Made by a program: the position numbers and the translations under genes
Shown here: positions 37,851 through 50,144 of the stretch, in pieces
Numbering within the stretch: position 1 is the first letter of the stretch
How the letters are laid out: every line of letters begins with the position of its first letter
Assembly: GCA_012295275.1 (NCBI GenBank)
Contig: CM022672.1
Location: forward strand, 20,216,894 to 20,276,893
Origin: Chrysomallon squamiferum
Taxonomy: Eukaryota; Mollusca; Gastropoda; Neomphalida; Peltospiridae
Length of the DNA: 60,000 nucleotides
Direction: 5' to 3'
Notes under the pieces: generated by a model
What the model saw: only the letters and a program-made list of their open reading frames with translations
Database searches by the model: none
Told to the model about the DNA's origin: nothing

Positions 37851-38693
37851 AGTATACTAGCAATAATAACAATATAGAGACCTGCCAAATGTGAACACCT
37901 GACAGATATGTTCAGGGATATCATCCAAGGCAGGTCTAAGTGGATTGCTTCTGAATTATAAATAATTTCTATATAAATAAATATTAAATTTTGTTTAATT
38001 TGTTTTAATCTTTTTTTTTTTTTCCCACAAATTTAAATTCCTTAAAATATAAAAGGACCCACAAACTTCAAATTTCTTAATGGACACTAGAGTTATTAAG
38101 AAATTACTTTTAAATGTATACACTATTATTTAAAATGTACATTTAAACAATATTGTTAAATGTACATTTTAAATAATAATGTTAAATATAAACCTAAAGC
38201 AGTTAAATGTGTATTTGGATAATACTGTCAAATTTAAACATAAATGTAACAAAAACTGTTAAATGTATTTAAGTAATATTGCTGAATGGATTTAAATAAT
38301 CTTGTACACCTGAATATCCTGAAAATTAGATATCAAAAGCCACAAATGAACAAGTAGGTGTATGTAAGAGTATGTGTGAAAGAGAAAAACAGATAAAGAG
38401 ATATGGAACGGGAAGAAAGGTAGATGGGTGAAAAACTAGAAAAACTGAAATGTTATCACATACTGGTAAAGCAAGGGGTATAATTCTTCTCGGACTGGTA
38501 GTGTATGGCATCAGTCCATCAAGATGTTTAAAAACAGGAAATAAAACACTTGACTCCACTTGAAATGAATCTATAAAATAAAAAATAAAATAAAATAAAA
38601 TAATAAAAAAGTATACAAAATTTTACAACTATTTGCTGAATTTTTATATGTACCAAACTACAAATGTTAATATAAGCTGATTTAATAAAAAAC

Positions 38694-38727
<34 letters not shown>

Positions 38728-38890
38728 TCTGTAGTAGGTCATTTATCTGTGTCTGTCTGCAAACAAGCACATATGTGTTTGTATGTATGTATGTACCTAT
38801 TGTATGTATGTCTCTATAATGTATGTATCTATTTAAAAAGAAAAGAATACAGGATTTAAAAAAATAATATAAATTAAAACAAGACATTTT
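35886..38890. other. Gene-free region including the direct copy of 27.7-29.3 kb
   Basis: Contains a unique instance of the palindrome phrase (about 36190-36230), GCAAACGCTTATCAGTCCAAC (about 36400) shared with about 23720, the copied block at about 36690-38340, an (AAT)n tract (37796-37848) and a CA tract (38695-38724). The repeated open frame at 37399-37632 is not recognised. Confidence 0.6.
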
Positions 38891-39971
38891 CTAAATTTCC
38901 TTACATGTTCGTTGTTCATATTTTGACACTTGTCTCTGCTGTATATTGCCTGAACATGATGCAGACTTCTGAAGATGTGTGCTTGAAGATGATGCCTCTT
39001 TCCTTAACAGACATTCGGAAGCTGGTGCATTTTTCTGAGATATCCTGAGTGATGTTGGGTCTTTTTTCTTGACTGCTTGTGAACAAGGTGTCTCATTCTT
39101 TTGCTGAATGAATGAACAAGTCTTCTGATTATGTGCAATATGTGAACTTACATCTTTCTGTAATAAGCTCTTTGAACGTAATTCGAACAGTGATTTTCTA
39201 CCTTCTTTTTGGTGTGTCTTCTTTACCTCTGACAGTAACTGTATTAAAAGAGTGAACAAATATCTGTTTACCAGCACAGACTGATGATGTGAAAGAAGAA
39301 AATGAGCTGCCTACAATTATGGGTTCTTTAATTGATTAGCAGCAAAAATTGTTTTATTCCATTATCAAGAAAAAGAAGTCATGAGACTAGTGGGTACACC
39401 AGTAAGGACAGAAACTGTGACAATGATGCCTGAGATATATTAAGATATATATTGAACAACTGCTTTACTATTGATATGTCTTGTTAATTATGAGTTAATG
39501 ACAACACATTTGGAATACGTACTCACCAGTTTGTTTTTCTCTGACCCATATCGGCACCACAAAGCAAAATGTTGACAGTTAAGAAAAATCAGAGGCTTGC
39601 CCACTCTACCAAGTTTTGATTTTGCTCTTGAAATAATCACATTTTGAGGAAGAGCACTGGAAGTATTACATATAATTTTATTGTTTCTTAAGGAACTCTA
39701 TTTAAATTTTATCTTGTTTATAAATATTAATTAGCTCTGTGAAAATTGGGGTTAGGCAATTTATGCACCGATTTTTTGGTTACATTTATACATTCATAAA
39801 CAATACAAACACACAATACATGTGCGTATTGAAACAAAATTATTCATAAATTACCATCTGTATATGTTACTTATGTATGTATGCATATATGTATGGATGT
39901 ATGTGTATGTATGTATGTATGTGTGTGTGTATATATGTATGGATGTATGTGTGTGTGTGTGTGTGTGTGTG

Positions 39972-40009
<38 letters not shown>

Positions 40010-41460
40010 TATGCATATGGTTATTGATGAGTAATCTTGTAAACAACACTCATATTCATACACCTTTAATTCATTCTTTATTCAAAAATACTGTACATGC
40101 AATTGATTTATATATCCAAACATAAAAAAAATATTTACTTTATTTGTTCATCCAGGCTGTTCTCCTTGTTTGCAAGGTTTCCTGCTGCTGGAGTCCAGAA
40201 GCAGTGTTCCTTAACAGCAACACTGACATCGGCATTCCCTCGAATTAAGTAATAATTCTGTGTGCCCTTGACATTATTGCCTTCATCTTCAACAAGCTCA
40301 ATAACTTTTTTGTCACCTTTGTTTATAAAATGTATTAATATACAATGTTATGACGAGGTAATATTATGAAACTAGTATATCTAACAGTGTAAAAACATTT
40401 CAATACAATACATAATGGTTATGCATTTAAGAGCACAAATACACATTAAAATAACATAAAATAATGTAGAACACTGTATAATTTTCAGTTCATCCCCATT
40501 TACAACAACAAAAAAATGCTAAAAATAATGATATTAATTAATATATAACATTGTAATAATGCACTTTTATATTACTAGATATCCTAGCTTATATAACAGT
40601 ATCATATATATCTAACAACAAAAATAATACAAAATTTAAAACAAATTTGATAGATACATACATACGGGTCATTCCATGTCAAATCACCCCCCCAAAAAAA
40701 AAAAAGAAATTTAAACCCGACCGTCTCAGATTTTTATAAAACTTGGTATACTTGTTGACTGGGATCCCACAGCACCAAATCTAAAATTTTAGCCCAATCG
40801 GACCAGTGGTGTGGGACATATGGCTATGTAAATGAGTACATTTGGAATCCTTGTCATATTGCCTTTTCAACAGTACCAATTTTATGAAGATTGGCCCAGT
40901 AGTTCCTGAGATGTGAGGGTTCAAAGGTTGGTGGTCACGCCCATTTTTGCCAAAAATCTCAAAATTCGATGGGCCTTATCTCTCACACCACTGATCCGAT
41001 TGGGCTAATATTTGGTGCTGTGGGATCCCAGTCAACAAGTATACCAAGTTTGATAAAAATCTGAGATGGTCGGGTTTAACCCATTGGGTGATTTGACACG
41101 GAATGACCCATACGTATTTTATTGTCATATAAGCTAGGATATCTAGAAATATATAAATTATAATGCACTGTAATTTGTCAAATTATACATAATAGATATG
41201 AAAACAGCTAATTGAGTATTATAAGTGTCTTTCAAGATGAATTAAACTACAAAAAAACCATCAACTATATTAATTTTTCTAAATGTGAGCATTTGTCCTT
41301 TAATGATTTATTAACCTAGACAGCGTACATTCTAACGTTAGTACATTTTACCTGCGTAAATGGCCCAGTGCGAACATTGGTCGTTTGTAAATTCCACTAT
41401 ATCTCCAAGTTTCAGCTCTCTCAAAACATTCGAATTATGTTTTATACTTTCTAAATACAT
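38891..41460 (-). CDS. LRAT/PLAAT-like protein with a long repetitive C-terminal tail
   Basis: Minus-strand exons 41352-41460, 40139-40316, 39527-39656 and 38891-39280 (109+178+130+390 bases) join in the family phases to 268 residues, about 100 longer than relatives. CSHWAIYAG carries His31; the second catalytic position is Glu43 (KVIELVED) instead of His; NCQHFALWCRYG carries Cys123. Exon 4 starts with a hydrophobic stretch (LVNRYLFTLLIQLL) and then has about 110 Ser/Lys/Gln-rich residues arranged as roughly seven imperfect 11-residue repeats (for example PTSLRISQKNA, PASECLLRKEA). The acceptor before exon 2 (AAACAAAG) is weak. The replaced His questions ordinary catalysis. The tail is likely disordered; its role is unknown. 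Confidence 0.75.
39856..40010. repeat. TGTA/TG/TA microsatellite in intron 2
   Basis: Compound (TGTA)n, (TG)n, (TA)n tract. Frames across it are repeat translations. Confidence 0.95.
40666..41109. mobile_element. Fold-back element, 444 bases, in intron 1 of the 38891-41460 gene
   Basis: Begins GGGTCATTCCATGTCAAATC and ends with its near complement. The inverted repeats run about 140 bases. It is flanked on both sides by ATAC (40662-40665 and 41110-41113), a 4-base target duplication. A longer relative is at 50145. No coding capacity is seen. Confidence 0.85.
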
Positions 41461-41879
41461 AATAATTGTGTTTTCACATTGAAACTACAGTGTAGAAGGA
41501 ACGCTTACAAACATATCTACATATTTAAAAACGGTCTTAGATACGTTACCAATCTAGACAACGTTCACGCTACTGTTAAGAGAAACCAGTACATTTACTA
41601 TGATAAAAAAAAAAAAAAAGTTTTGTTTATTCCGATGGCAACAGAAACGCAAGCTTCTTTCAGAGCTTCAGACATGTTGTCAGAGCTGTTGATAAAAATG
41701 CATCAAAAAATAGATGCAGACTCCAGTTTATACAGTTAATGTGGTTTTATGCAAGTCCATTGTTAAAGGTGTTTAACAGTTTTATGATTTATGCAGTGGA
41801 CAAGAAAGAAAAGTATGTCCAGAGTGTACTTCCAAGCCTGAGCACCAAACGAAACTGCCAAAAAAAAAAAAAAAAAAAA

Positions 41880-41918
<39 letters not shown>

Positions 41919-44113
41919 AAAAAAAATATATATATATAAATAAATAAAATAATAAAAATTACTGAAAATATAAACCCACCTAAGATTTCATTTAAATAAT
42001 AAACATTTTGAAATGACCAACAATTTCGTTTTTCCTTTGACAAAAATCAAGTTTAATTAATTATATGCATATTATCATAGTGTATTTTACTGGTTCTGGG
42101 AACAAAATCGAAGTAATATTGTTTTAATGTTACAAAACAAAATTACTTCATACTTTTAACAAGTCTTCTGATCTGACTGTCTCACTCTGGATATTATTCC
42201 AGTATAAACTTGTGTTACTTAAAAAAAAAACTGACATCAAAATACTGAGACATCAGAAGAATTCTTTCAGTTTTCATATATAATGCACTGATGATTATTT
42301 TCCTCAGTGAATTGAAAATATGTAACATCACAGCAGAGAATTTTTTTTCACACTAGGAATGCTGTCTGTAGCGTATATAAATTTAGATACCTGTTTTATT
42401 CAGTGTCTTTCTACACAGGTAATTAGTAAGTAATTTTCACTGATATAAAGGTCTGCTGTGAATTTTCTTGGTATGCTAAATGGTTGCTGCATACCCAGCA
42501 GATGTGGTAATTTATTACAAATATTAAGTGCACTGAACAACAGTATAATCATGGATGATAAGGGGAAATTAATTTTCAAAATACTGTTCAGAGATAGCAC
42601 TGTACACTCCACAGCTGGTTGTAATCATGATCCTGCATGGGGAAAATAGCAGAATGCTAGAGCAAAAAACAAAAACAAAGAATGTCATTTCAGTTTTATT
42701 TTATTGAAATATATAATCACAAAACAAAATAAATAAAACGGTAATAAAACAAAAAAGATGCAAAGAAAAATAATTATTCTATGTTTAATTTTAAAATTAA
42801 ATGCATTTAGGAAATAACTGCATTGAAAAGTGCTTATCACATTAATGCTAGAATTACTTAAATGTACATATATATACACATGCATTCACTACAAAAAAGA
42901 TTGTATAAATAATTTACACACTTCATATTCAAAATTGTTAAAAACACTGAATACAGATCACAGTGAATTAAAAACTCCATACAACTGCCATAGACAAGTC
43001 CCTGATTTATATACACAAACAGTTACTGGGGGTGGGATTTTTCTCCAAAAAGGCAGGTATTTAAAAGTGACAATAATTCTGATGATCGTTTAACAGAAAG
43101 TATTGTCTTTTATGTGTATTCAAGCATTTCCACCCCTTTCCCAACGTTTGTACCCAGTTTAAATAATAATGGTGTAACCATGAATATTATTATAAAAGTA
43201 AATACATATTTAAACATTAGCATCAACAACACCAAAGATAGCTAATCATAAAAATATATTTAAAAAAAGAAGACAATTTCAGTTTTATTTGATACTGAAA
43301 TATATAAAATCATAAAAGAAAACATACATTCTGATTAATTAACTGTAAAATTATATATAGTTCAGTGATGGCTGCATTGAAAATATGCTAATATTAGATT
43401 TATTTAAATGCAATATATGTGTTTATAAACAGATATAAATATGTAACTACATTCAAGCATTCACAACCCTTTACCAATCTTTGTTCACAATATAAATAAT
43501 CATGGTAAATATGAATATTATCATACATAATTAGCAAATATCCCTGAGATTTTTCAGTTTAACAATATCTAGTTTTATCACAGTAACAGATTTGTTCTAA
43601 AACCCACGTTAAGGTGGTTTAAAAAAAAAAAAAATGTATTGATATTTAAAACAAAAAATTCTGTATGTCAAATAATTAGTGCAATTAGTATACTCGTATA
43701 AAATCCATCACAAAATGTTTTTAATATCAGATTTTATATTAACAATTTTGAATCAAGATTTTATTGGTATAAATTCAGTGATTTAGATCACAATGGAAAT
43801 AAATTTCTTAATGATTGTTTACTTTGATCTTAAAGATATACTTGACGTACTGATATAATGATCATTATGTTTTGTATCAAGAAAAAAATCCCATTATTAA
43901 GAAGAAAAAACAAGAACAAAAAAACAAATTCCAAAACCTTTAACCTCTCATATACTGGAAAAGTAAATAAATATTTAAACACCAACAACAACCAAATGCT
44001 TCTGTCTTGGTGTTCTAAAAGCTTCTGCATATCTACCATTCGGGCAAAAGAATTTGTGCTTAGCATGTACAAAACAAAAAATGGTAAACCAAACTACATT
44101 TGGTGTAACTGAA
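41461..44113. other. Gene-free region with an A-rich tract and a diverged tandem duplication
   Basis: A plus-strand frame at 41635-41739 (MATETQASFRASDML) is unrecognised and is followed by about 55 bases of nearly pure A at 41862-41916. Bases about 42680-43250 and 43270-43560 are diverged tandem copies (TTTCAGTTTTATTT...GAAATATATAA; TTCAAGCATT). No other gene supported. Confidence 0.5.
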
Positions 44114-46102
44114 TTATGTGGAGTGTTGTTTTGAGCTTTCTTCCTTTTCCCTGCTCTTTCTTGAATCGCTAGATTTGAAGAAAACAGCCATTCCAGCTGC
44201 AGCTATAGCTACCACACCAACTAGAAAACCAGTAACAAAGCTAGTAACCTAATTAATGTAATAAAAAAGAGAATAAATATCAGATATTTTGCAGAACAAT
44301 GTGGTCAATTTAAAATGTTCCAGTGGCAGTATGAATAAATGTTCTAATAGAAATCTTTGTATTTCCAAGTTATTATTACAGTAATTTGACTGAACTATTT
44401 TTATCATCATTAATCGCAATCTCTGACATTAAAATAAAATAACACTGTTACAAAACTGCTGTTTTACTTCTTCAAAACCTGTGTATATCATCTGTATTTC
44501 CAAAGGAACACTCTAAAAATAAAGAACAACTGAAGAAATTAAGAAAATGAAGTATTATAAATCCATATTATTATTCAAAATTTCTATTTTTTAGATAAAT
44601 GATAAAATCATACTCTTTGTTTGAATGCCTAATCTCAGAGAAATAAAAAATTAATTTTTATATCATAATATTAGATAAGTTTGAGAACAGTCAAATCCGC
44701 ATCAGTTACAATTTACACGAATATTTATTTACATTTTTGTTACATACTTTTATAACTTCAGTATAAGCTACACCAGAAAACAACATTCTGTAAATTAGAC
44801 TGCTTTTATCCTCTTTATTTACTGTCATTATTAACCATTACACGTCATTATTTATCCACATATGACAAGTAATATCTATTCTCCCTTAATCTTGGATTAT
44901 ATTTTACATGTTTATTAGTGAACATATTGCTGACACTATTTTCTCAGTGGTACAGTTAAATATACAGTGTAGTTTGTATACATTACCTGCTCACTCTGTT
45001 CTATGTTGTAGCGGCACCAACTGGCAAAATGTTCACAGTTACTAAATATGATGTTGTAGTCAACCTCTCCTATTTTGGACATTGCTCGTGATATGATTTC
45101 ATCTGCTGGAAGTGCTCTGAAAGGATTAAACCATTTAAAAAAAAAAAAAAAAAAAAAAATTAATTCTTCTAGAAAACATGACCAAGAAAAAAAATATACA
45201 CCTATAAATTATAAGCTGTCTAAAGTGTCTCCATGTGAGTTATAAAAGTGTCTGATTATAAATGTTAAGCATTTTTGAATAAAAGTCAGAAGTGTGTTTG
45301 AATATAAGTTATAAGTATGTCTAAATGTAACTTCTAAATATGTTTAAATATGGGTCTGAATATAGGCTGTAAGTGAACTAATATGCTTGTCATTTACCTG
45401 AATTTTCTATCTCTGGAATTATTTCTGTATGCTTTACAGTCAGCAACAACATCCCAAAAGTTATCTACCTTGACAAAGGCCTTGCTAAACAGTTTCCCTC
45501 CAATTTGAAATGAATCATGTGCTAGACTGGCTATGCCATCTCCATCTTCTCCAGTAAGATGAATTACTTCTTCATCACCTATATAAAACAGAAGAATACT
45601 GTTAACTGAACTTTTGGCGAGATAATCTTAACCACAACCCTAAATTAAGAATCTACTGTTTTTAAAATTTGATATGATTTTGTAACAAATAATTATATGA
45701 AGATATCAGAATTATATATTATCTGCAACTGGAATAATTATTTAATTTATTATATATAGCCTTTAATAACTGTTTTCAATTACAACAGTGTTTAAATAAT
45801 TTCAACAGATTTTATTTTATTATTATTAAATTGATGAATTATTTCCGCCAGTCCGTCACATACGTATCTCGTCATATAACAACTATCGGTAACCGTAATT
45901 TCAAAACCCCATCACAGTCCCGATCCACGTTGTTTTCTTTTGGGGGCTCTTGCATATTTTTAGACAAATCAAATTATTCTGAAATTTGGCCACCAAACCT
46001 TTGTATACAGGCCCAGTGCGAATAAACTCCTCTTTTGAATTCGACTAGATCACCGACTTTAAGCTGCAATAGCTGTTTCCGATTATGTTCTGTTAAATCC
46101 AT
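44114..46102 (-). CDS. LRAT/PLAAT-like gene with a one-base excess in exon 1
   Basis: Minus-strand exons 45999-46102, 45398-45578, 44987-45116 and 44114-44248. Exons 2-4 are intact (181, 130, 135 bases): EVIHLTGEDGDG, NCEHFASWCRYN, and a hydrophobic exon 4 (FVTGFLVGVVAIAAAGMAVFF) with a charged tail. Exon 1 starts at the ATG at 46102 and reads GDLVEFKRGVYSHWA with the first His. It then has GGGCCTGTATACAAAG where relatives have one base fewer, so the usual AAAG junction is out of frame and is followed by a non-ideal GTTTGG. Using the GTATAC inside this stretch as donor restores phase, making HWA-C-DEE and dropping three residues. It is either a frameshifted pseudogene, an assembly error or an altered splice form. 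The rest suggests about 180 residues and recent function. Confidence 0.7.
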
Positions 46103-46619
46103 TTTATGATTTTAAAGTTTACAGCTAATACAGTCATAAGAACTTGTTTTATGTAATCATATTAATTAGTATTAATTTTTTTTTTTAAAGATATACAAAA
46201 TGAAAATCATTTTGTTATAGTTTTTCGTTATAGTACACGAATCATTTCCTGGAAATTCCCAATTACGTCACATACGTCTCTATAAATATTCTGTTTACGG
46301 TTTTCCTTCTTTCGGTGTATATCAAGCTTCTTGCGGGGTGAATCTAAGTAATAAATAAAAGAGGGAATACAAAAATTAATCAAATCAAATAAAATAAATA
46401 GATAAATAAATAAATCAAATAATAATTAGTTCTGTTCAGTAAAGTACAGGTATAATTTATTCAATCTTTTTCTTCGAAATACTAAAGAATACTGAAACGG
46501 ATTTTCTGGATAAAATATGTGTTTTAATTTGCTTACGTGCGCATTTTGCAATATACAATTAATTGCACCAGAAACTCGAAGACTAGGATAATAATAATAA
46601 TAACAACAACAACAGGATA

Positions 46620-46656
<37 letters not shown>

Positions 46657-47724
46657 ACATCCACAGTGATGTAAAAAGAAATGTAAACAAAGATAAAGAA
46701 TATCATATCCTGTTCTTAGTTTAGTCAATTAATTTATGTTGTAAATTGCATTTGACATTTATCACATTTTTGACGTTATTCGGACTAGTAAGAGTTGTCA
46801 TGCTATTCAGTATACATATTATTAAAATAAGTTTAATGAAATGCAAGCATATATTTTTTACCGAACATTCAAGTCGAATGACAGACTGTTTATAATTAAG
46901 CTTATATTCATACAGATGGTCCTTTAAATTAATTATACTAAACGAAGTAGAATAAGTGAACGTAATGTTATATAACTATTATTATCCCATCCTATATCAT
47001 CGTATTGCTTTTTTATACAAAACATCCCCCCCCCATGATTTCCTTGTCTTCTTCTTTCTTTGTAACAGTTAACATTAATTTTACAATTAATGGTGCTCGC
47101 TGTGAATGGTGACACTAACGGATGGACGAAGATGGCGCAAATTTGAAGTATTTGACAAGTTTCAGTTTCGATTCATTCGGACGCCATTAAAAAATACTTC
47201 CTTTCCTTACACAGATCATTCAGAAATTACAGAAAAGTAATGTTGAATTATGTTTTATTTTAACGGTGGTTGACATTTCCGACAGTTATTAATATGAGTT
47301 ATCATAAAATCAGATTAACATTTAATGATTTATCTTTTATGTGAGCTCTGATTTAAAATTTAAATTAATTAGTCAGTATGACTATAAAAGTATAATTATA
47401 TATTTCTTACACAGAGTCATAGCATAGGAGATTATTTAGTTTTTCGTACAACTGGTGAATAATTAATTCACAAATTAATAATAATAATAATAATAATTAA
47501 AAAAAAAAATAATAATAAAAACAGGCAATTGTAATGCGACTATAATAATAGAATGTTTTTTTCTCCCTCTCCTTTTCTTTTTTTCTCTCTCTGTCACACA
47601 CACACACACACACACAGATTGTAATTTTTATGATGGAAGACAGTCTTTATTCTTACAGCTTGCAAATGTTTTATTTTCTTATGTTTGTTGTTTCAATATA
47701 ATTGTATTTCTTTTCAAGGGAAAC
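46103..47724. other. Intergenic region with probable 5' region of the TOR1AIP-like gene
   Basis: Holds a TA microsatellite (46623-46650) and, around 47115-47240, a less A+T-rich stretch with AAGATGGCGC and GGACGCCATT, which resemble YY1 sites common at start sites. A possible untranslated exon ends at an AAAA|GTAATG donor (47236). The acceptor TTTCTTTTCAAG lies just before the start codon at 47725. Confidence 0.35.
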
Positions 47725-48866
47725 ATGGCATCATCACCCTATGATTTACGAAGCAAAAAAGGTTCCAGAAATATTGAGGAAGTTCATGCCAAAACCAGCA
47801 AGTCATCAAGAAAAGACAATCAAGGAGTATCTCCTCCTCCATCATCGGATTCAGAGAGAGACAGGTCGCAGAATTTATCTCACTCAACTGATGATTCAGA
47901 CTCGGATATTGAATGCAGTCCTCCTTCTACAGCAGGCTCTTCTTCAGCCAAGACACCTTCACCACGTTTTGCCCGCAAATCTGTGACAAGTGTTTCCTCA
48001 CCAGATGACAGTTCATTCTTTTCAAGTCCTGAAGTTAAAAGTTCAAGCCAGTTCCATAATGAATCTAGAAGTATACATCAAAAGAGTCCTGCATATCGCC
48101 AATTAGTTAAGGCCAGGCCCCATGATGAAAGAAATTGGTCTTTGAATGGAAAAGATATCAACATATATGTGGCTGTGTTTGTGGTTGTTATTGCTGTAAT
48201 GCTTGCATTCAAATTTTCATATATTTCCAGAGATGATTCAGAAGTGAAAACCACAGAATTCACAAAGTTTGTCAATCGAATAACAACACTGGAACTAAAA
48301 TTTCCATCTCAAAATGAACGGACATGGAAAACATTAAAATCATCTGTCAGGCATGTTTTGGATGGCAGAGGTTCCGAATATCCAGCAGTAATCTTATTTG
48401 CAGTTCCCAAAATGACTTCAGAAATGGGTACTTGTTTTGCTCGACATGCAGCTAAGAATTTCAACAACTCTTCAGTCTTCAATGAATATATTGATTGTCG
48501 AGATAGCAGCCATCTTGATCCAGATGACGCCAAATTGAATCTTGATCAAGAAATTCGTAAACACTTTGCAACCAGGAATGCTGTTGTCATTGATCACTTG
48601 GAAGCACTGTCACCAAAAGCTGCACTGTTACTTCACGGCATATGTGACAATGACAATGCACCATTCAAAGAGGTTTTCATTTTGTTGGTTTTTCACTTTG
48701 ATATTCAACCCAACATAGAACCAAAAAGGTAGAAGACAAAGTGAAAGAATATTTGATGAAGGAACTTGACATTAACAAGGTGGGTGCATTGTTAACCCGC
48801 ATTGCCAACAACATCATTGTTATACAACCAGAATCGAAAGAGCAGATAGACAATATTTGTTCATAA
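47725..48866 (+). CDS. TOR1AIP: Torsin-interacting protein (TOR1AIP/LAP1-LULL1 type), one frameshift near the C-terminus
   Basis: A single coding exon with 335 open codons, then a one-base shift in CCAAAAAGGTAG (about 48722-48730), after which the next frame runs 46 more codons to TAA at 48866. Residues 1-145 are Ser-rich and charged, a likely disordered nucleoplasmic or cytoplasmic part. Residues about 146-166 (IYVAVFVVVIAVMLAFKFSY) form one membrane helix. The remainder matches the luminal torsin-activating domain (FARHAAKNF, VVIDHLEALSPKAALLLHG). Beyond the shift, LLTRIANNIIVIQPE matches the family's C-terminal region with the arginine finger that stimulates torsin ATPases. Such proteins are type II inner nuclear membrane or ER proteins. 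An upstream acceptor suggests a 5' UTR intron. The shift may be an assembly error in an A run; if real, it removes the Arg. Confidence 0.82.
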
Positions 48867-49404
48867 CTGGAATCGTAGAATGTGTTTAAGCATAGAACTT
48901 ATCTTCACAGTCTGATTGTATGTATTACCTTTGAATACTGCGTCATTGAATACTGTTGATAATTCATATATAAAAGAAAAACAGAAAAAAGACTGATTTA
49001 AATTAAATAAAAATAAAGAGCAAATTCTGTCCATCTGTGATTTAAGTTCATTAACTGTGAAAATAGAATTAAGCAGTTGTATTTTTTTTTTGTTACCTTT
49101 AATTGCTTTTCTTCTTGTAATGTTAAATGTAGAGATATAACTGGATAATAAATACAAAATTCTGCTTTTGTATGGCATAAAAACATAACTGGTGTTGACT
49201 TTTTTATTTGTAAAATATAGCAAGTTAAATAGTGAAATATTTTATGCTCTAAATATGTATTTTATGTTAATTAAATTTGAATCCAAATCACTCAGATAGA
49301 TTGATCAACTTTGAATCTAGGCACTACTGCATTATTTGAAGTACTACTGCATTATTTGAAGTATCTGTAATTATTTTTCAAGAGTGGTTAGTTGCTGTTG
49401 CCAG

Positions 49405-49445
<41 letters not shown>

Positions 49446-50144
49446 TTTTTTATTATTTATTTATTTATTTATTTATTATTATTATTTTTTTTTTTAATTT
49501 ACATATCAGAGTTTTTCAGTGTGTGCTGTTTATTTTATTGACTGAACCTTAATATTTTGATTCTAGATCTGTTTCTGTTACGAAATCAAATGTCATTTCA
49601 CTGCAGACATAAATGAAAAAATCAAATGTAAAATACATATCTCACTCCACTGCCAGTGGCATGCGAATATAGACAGAAGGATTTGTGGCAATAACGGTGC
49701 TTTATGTTGATTCAGCTATTAAAGGCCATGATATGTCTGTTCCTACATGTGAAAGATTTCTTGTTGCCATTATAAAATGGCAGCAGGTTTCCTATTTGTT
49801 TGGGTTTTTTTTGCTACATATGATTTCATAGAACACTTGATTTGTTAAGAATTTAGTGGGGTTGTTTTAAATTTGGCATCTCGTACTTGCTTTCATCTTA
49901 TCAACATAAAAAAAGAAAATCATTATATATATAGAATAGATATGTAGATATAGATATACAAATTGTTAAAATAATCCTTATAATATATGTAAAGTAATCA
50001 TATAAATAAAACAAAATATATAAATTATAATAATAATACAAATATACAAAAAGTGAAATGACATTAAATTTAACTTTGTTTTTTAAAATTTATATACATA
50101 AACTACAACTGTAGAAGTCATACAAATAAGGTTGAAGAGTATAA
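48867..50144. other. 3' flank of the TOR1AIP-like gene
   Basis: Probable 3' UTR with a candidate AATAAA at 49147-49152, a duplicated GAAGTA-CTACTGCATTATTT phrase near 49325-49360, and a TA microsatellite at 49408-49444. No gene. Confidence 0.5.

Noticed and set aside
39822-40063. Overlapping Tyr/Ile/Val and Thr/His frames on both strands
   Set aside because: TGTA, TG and TA microsatellite in intron 2 of the 38891-41460 gene.
41789-42043. Phe-rich minus-strand frame
   Set aside because: Complement of the long A tract.
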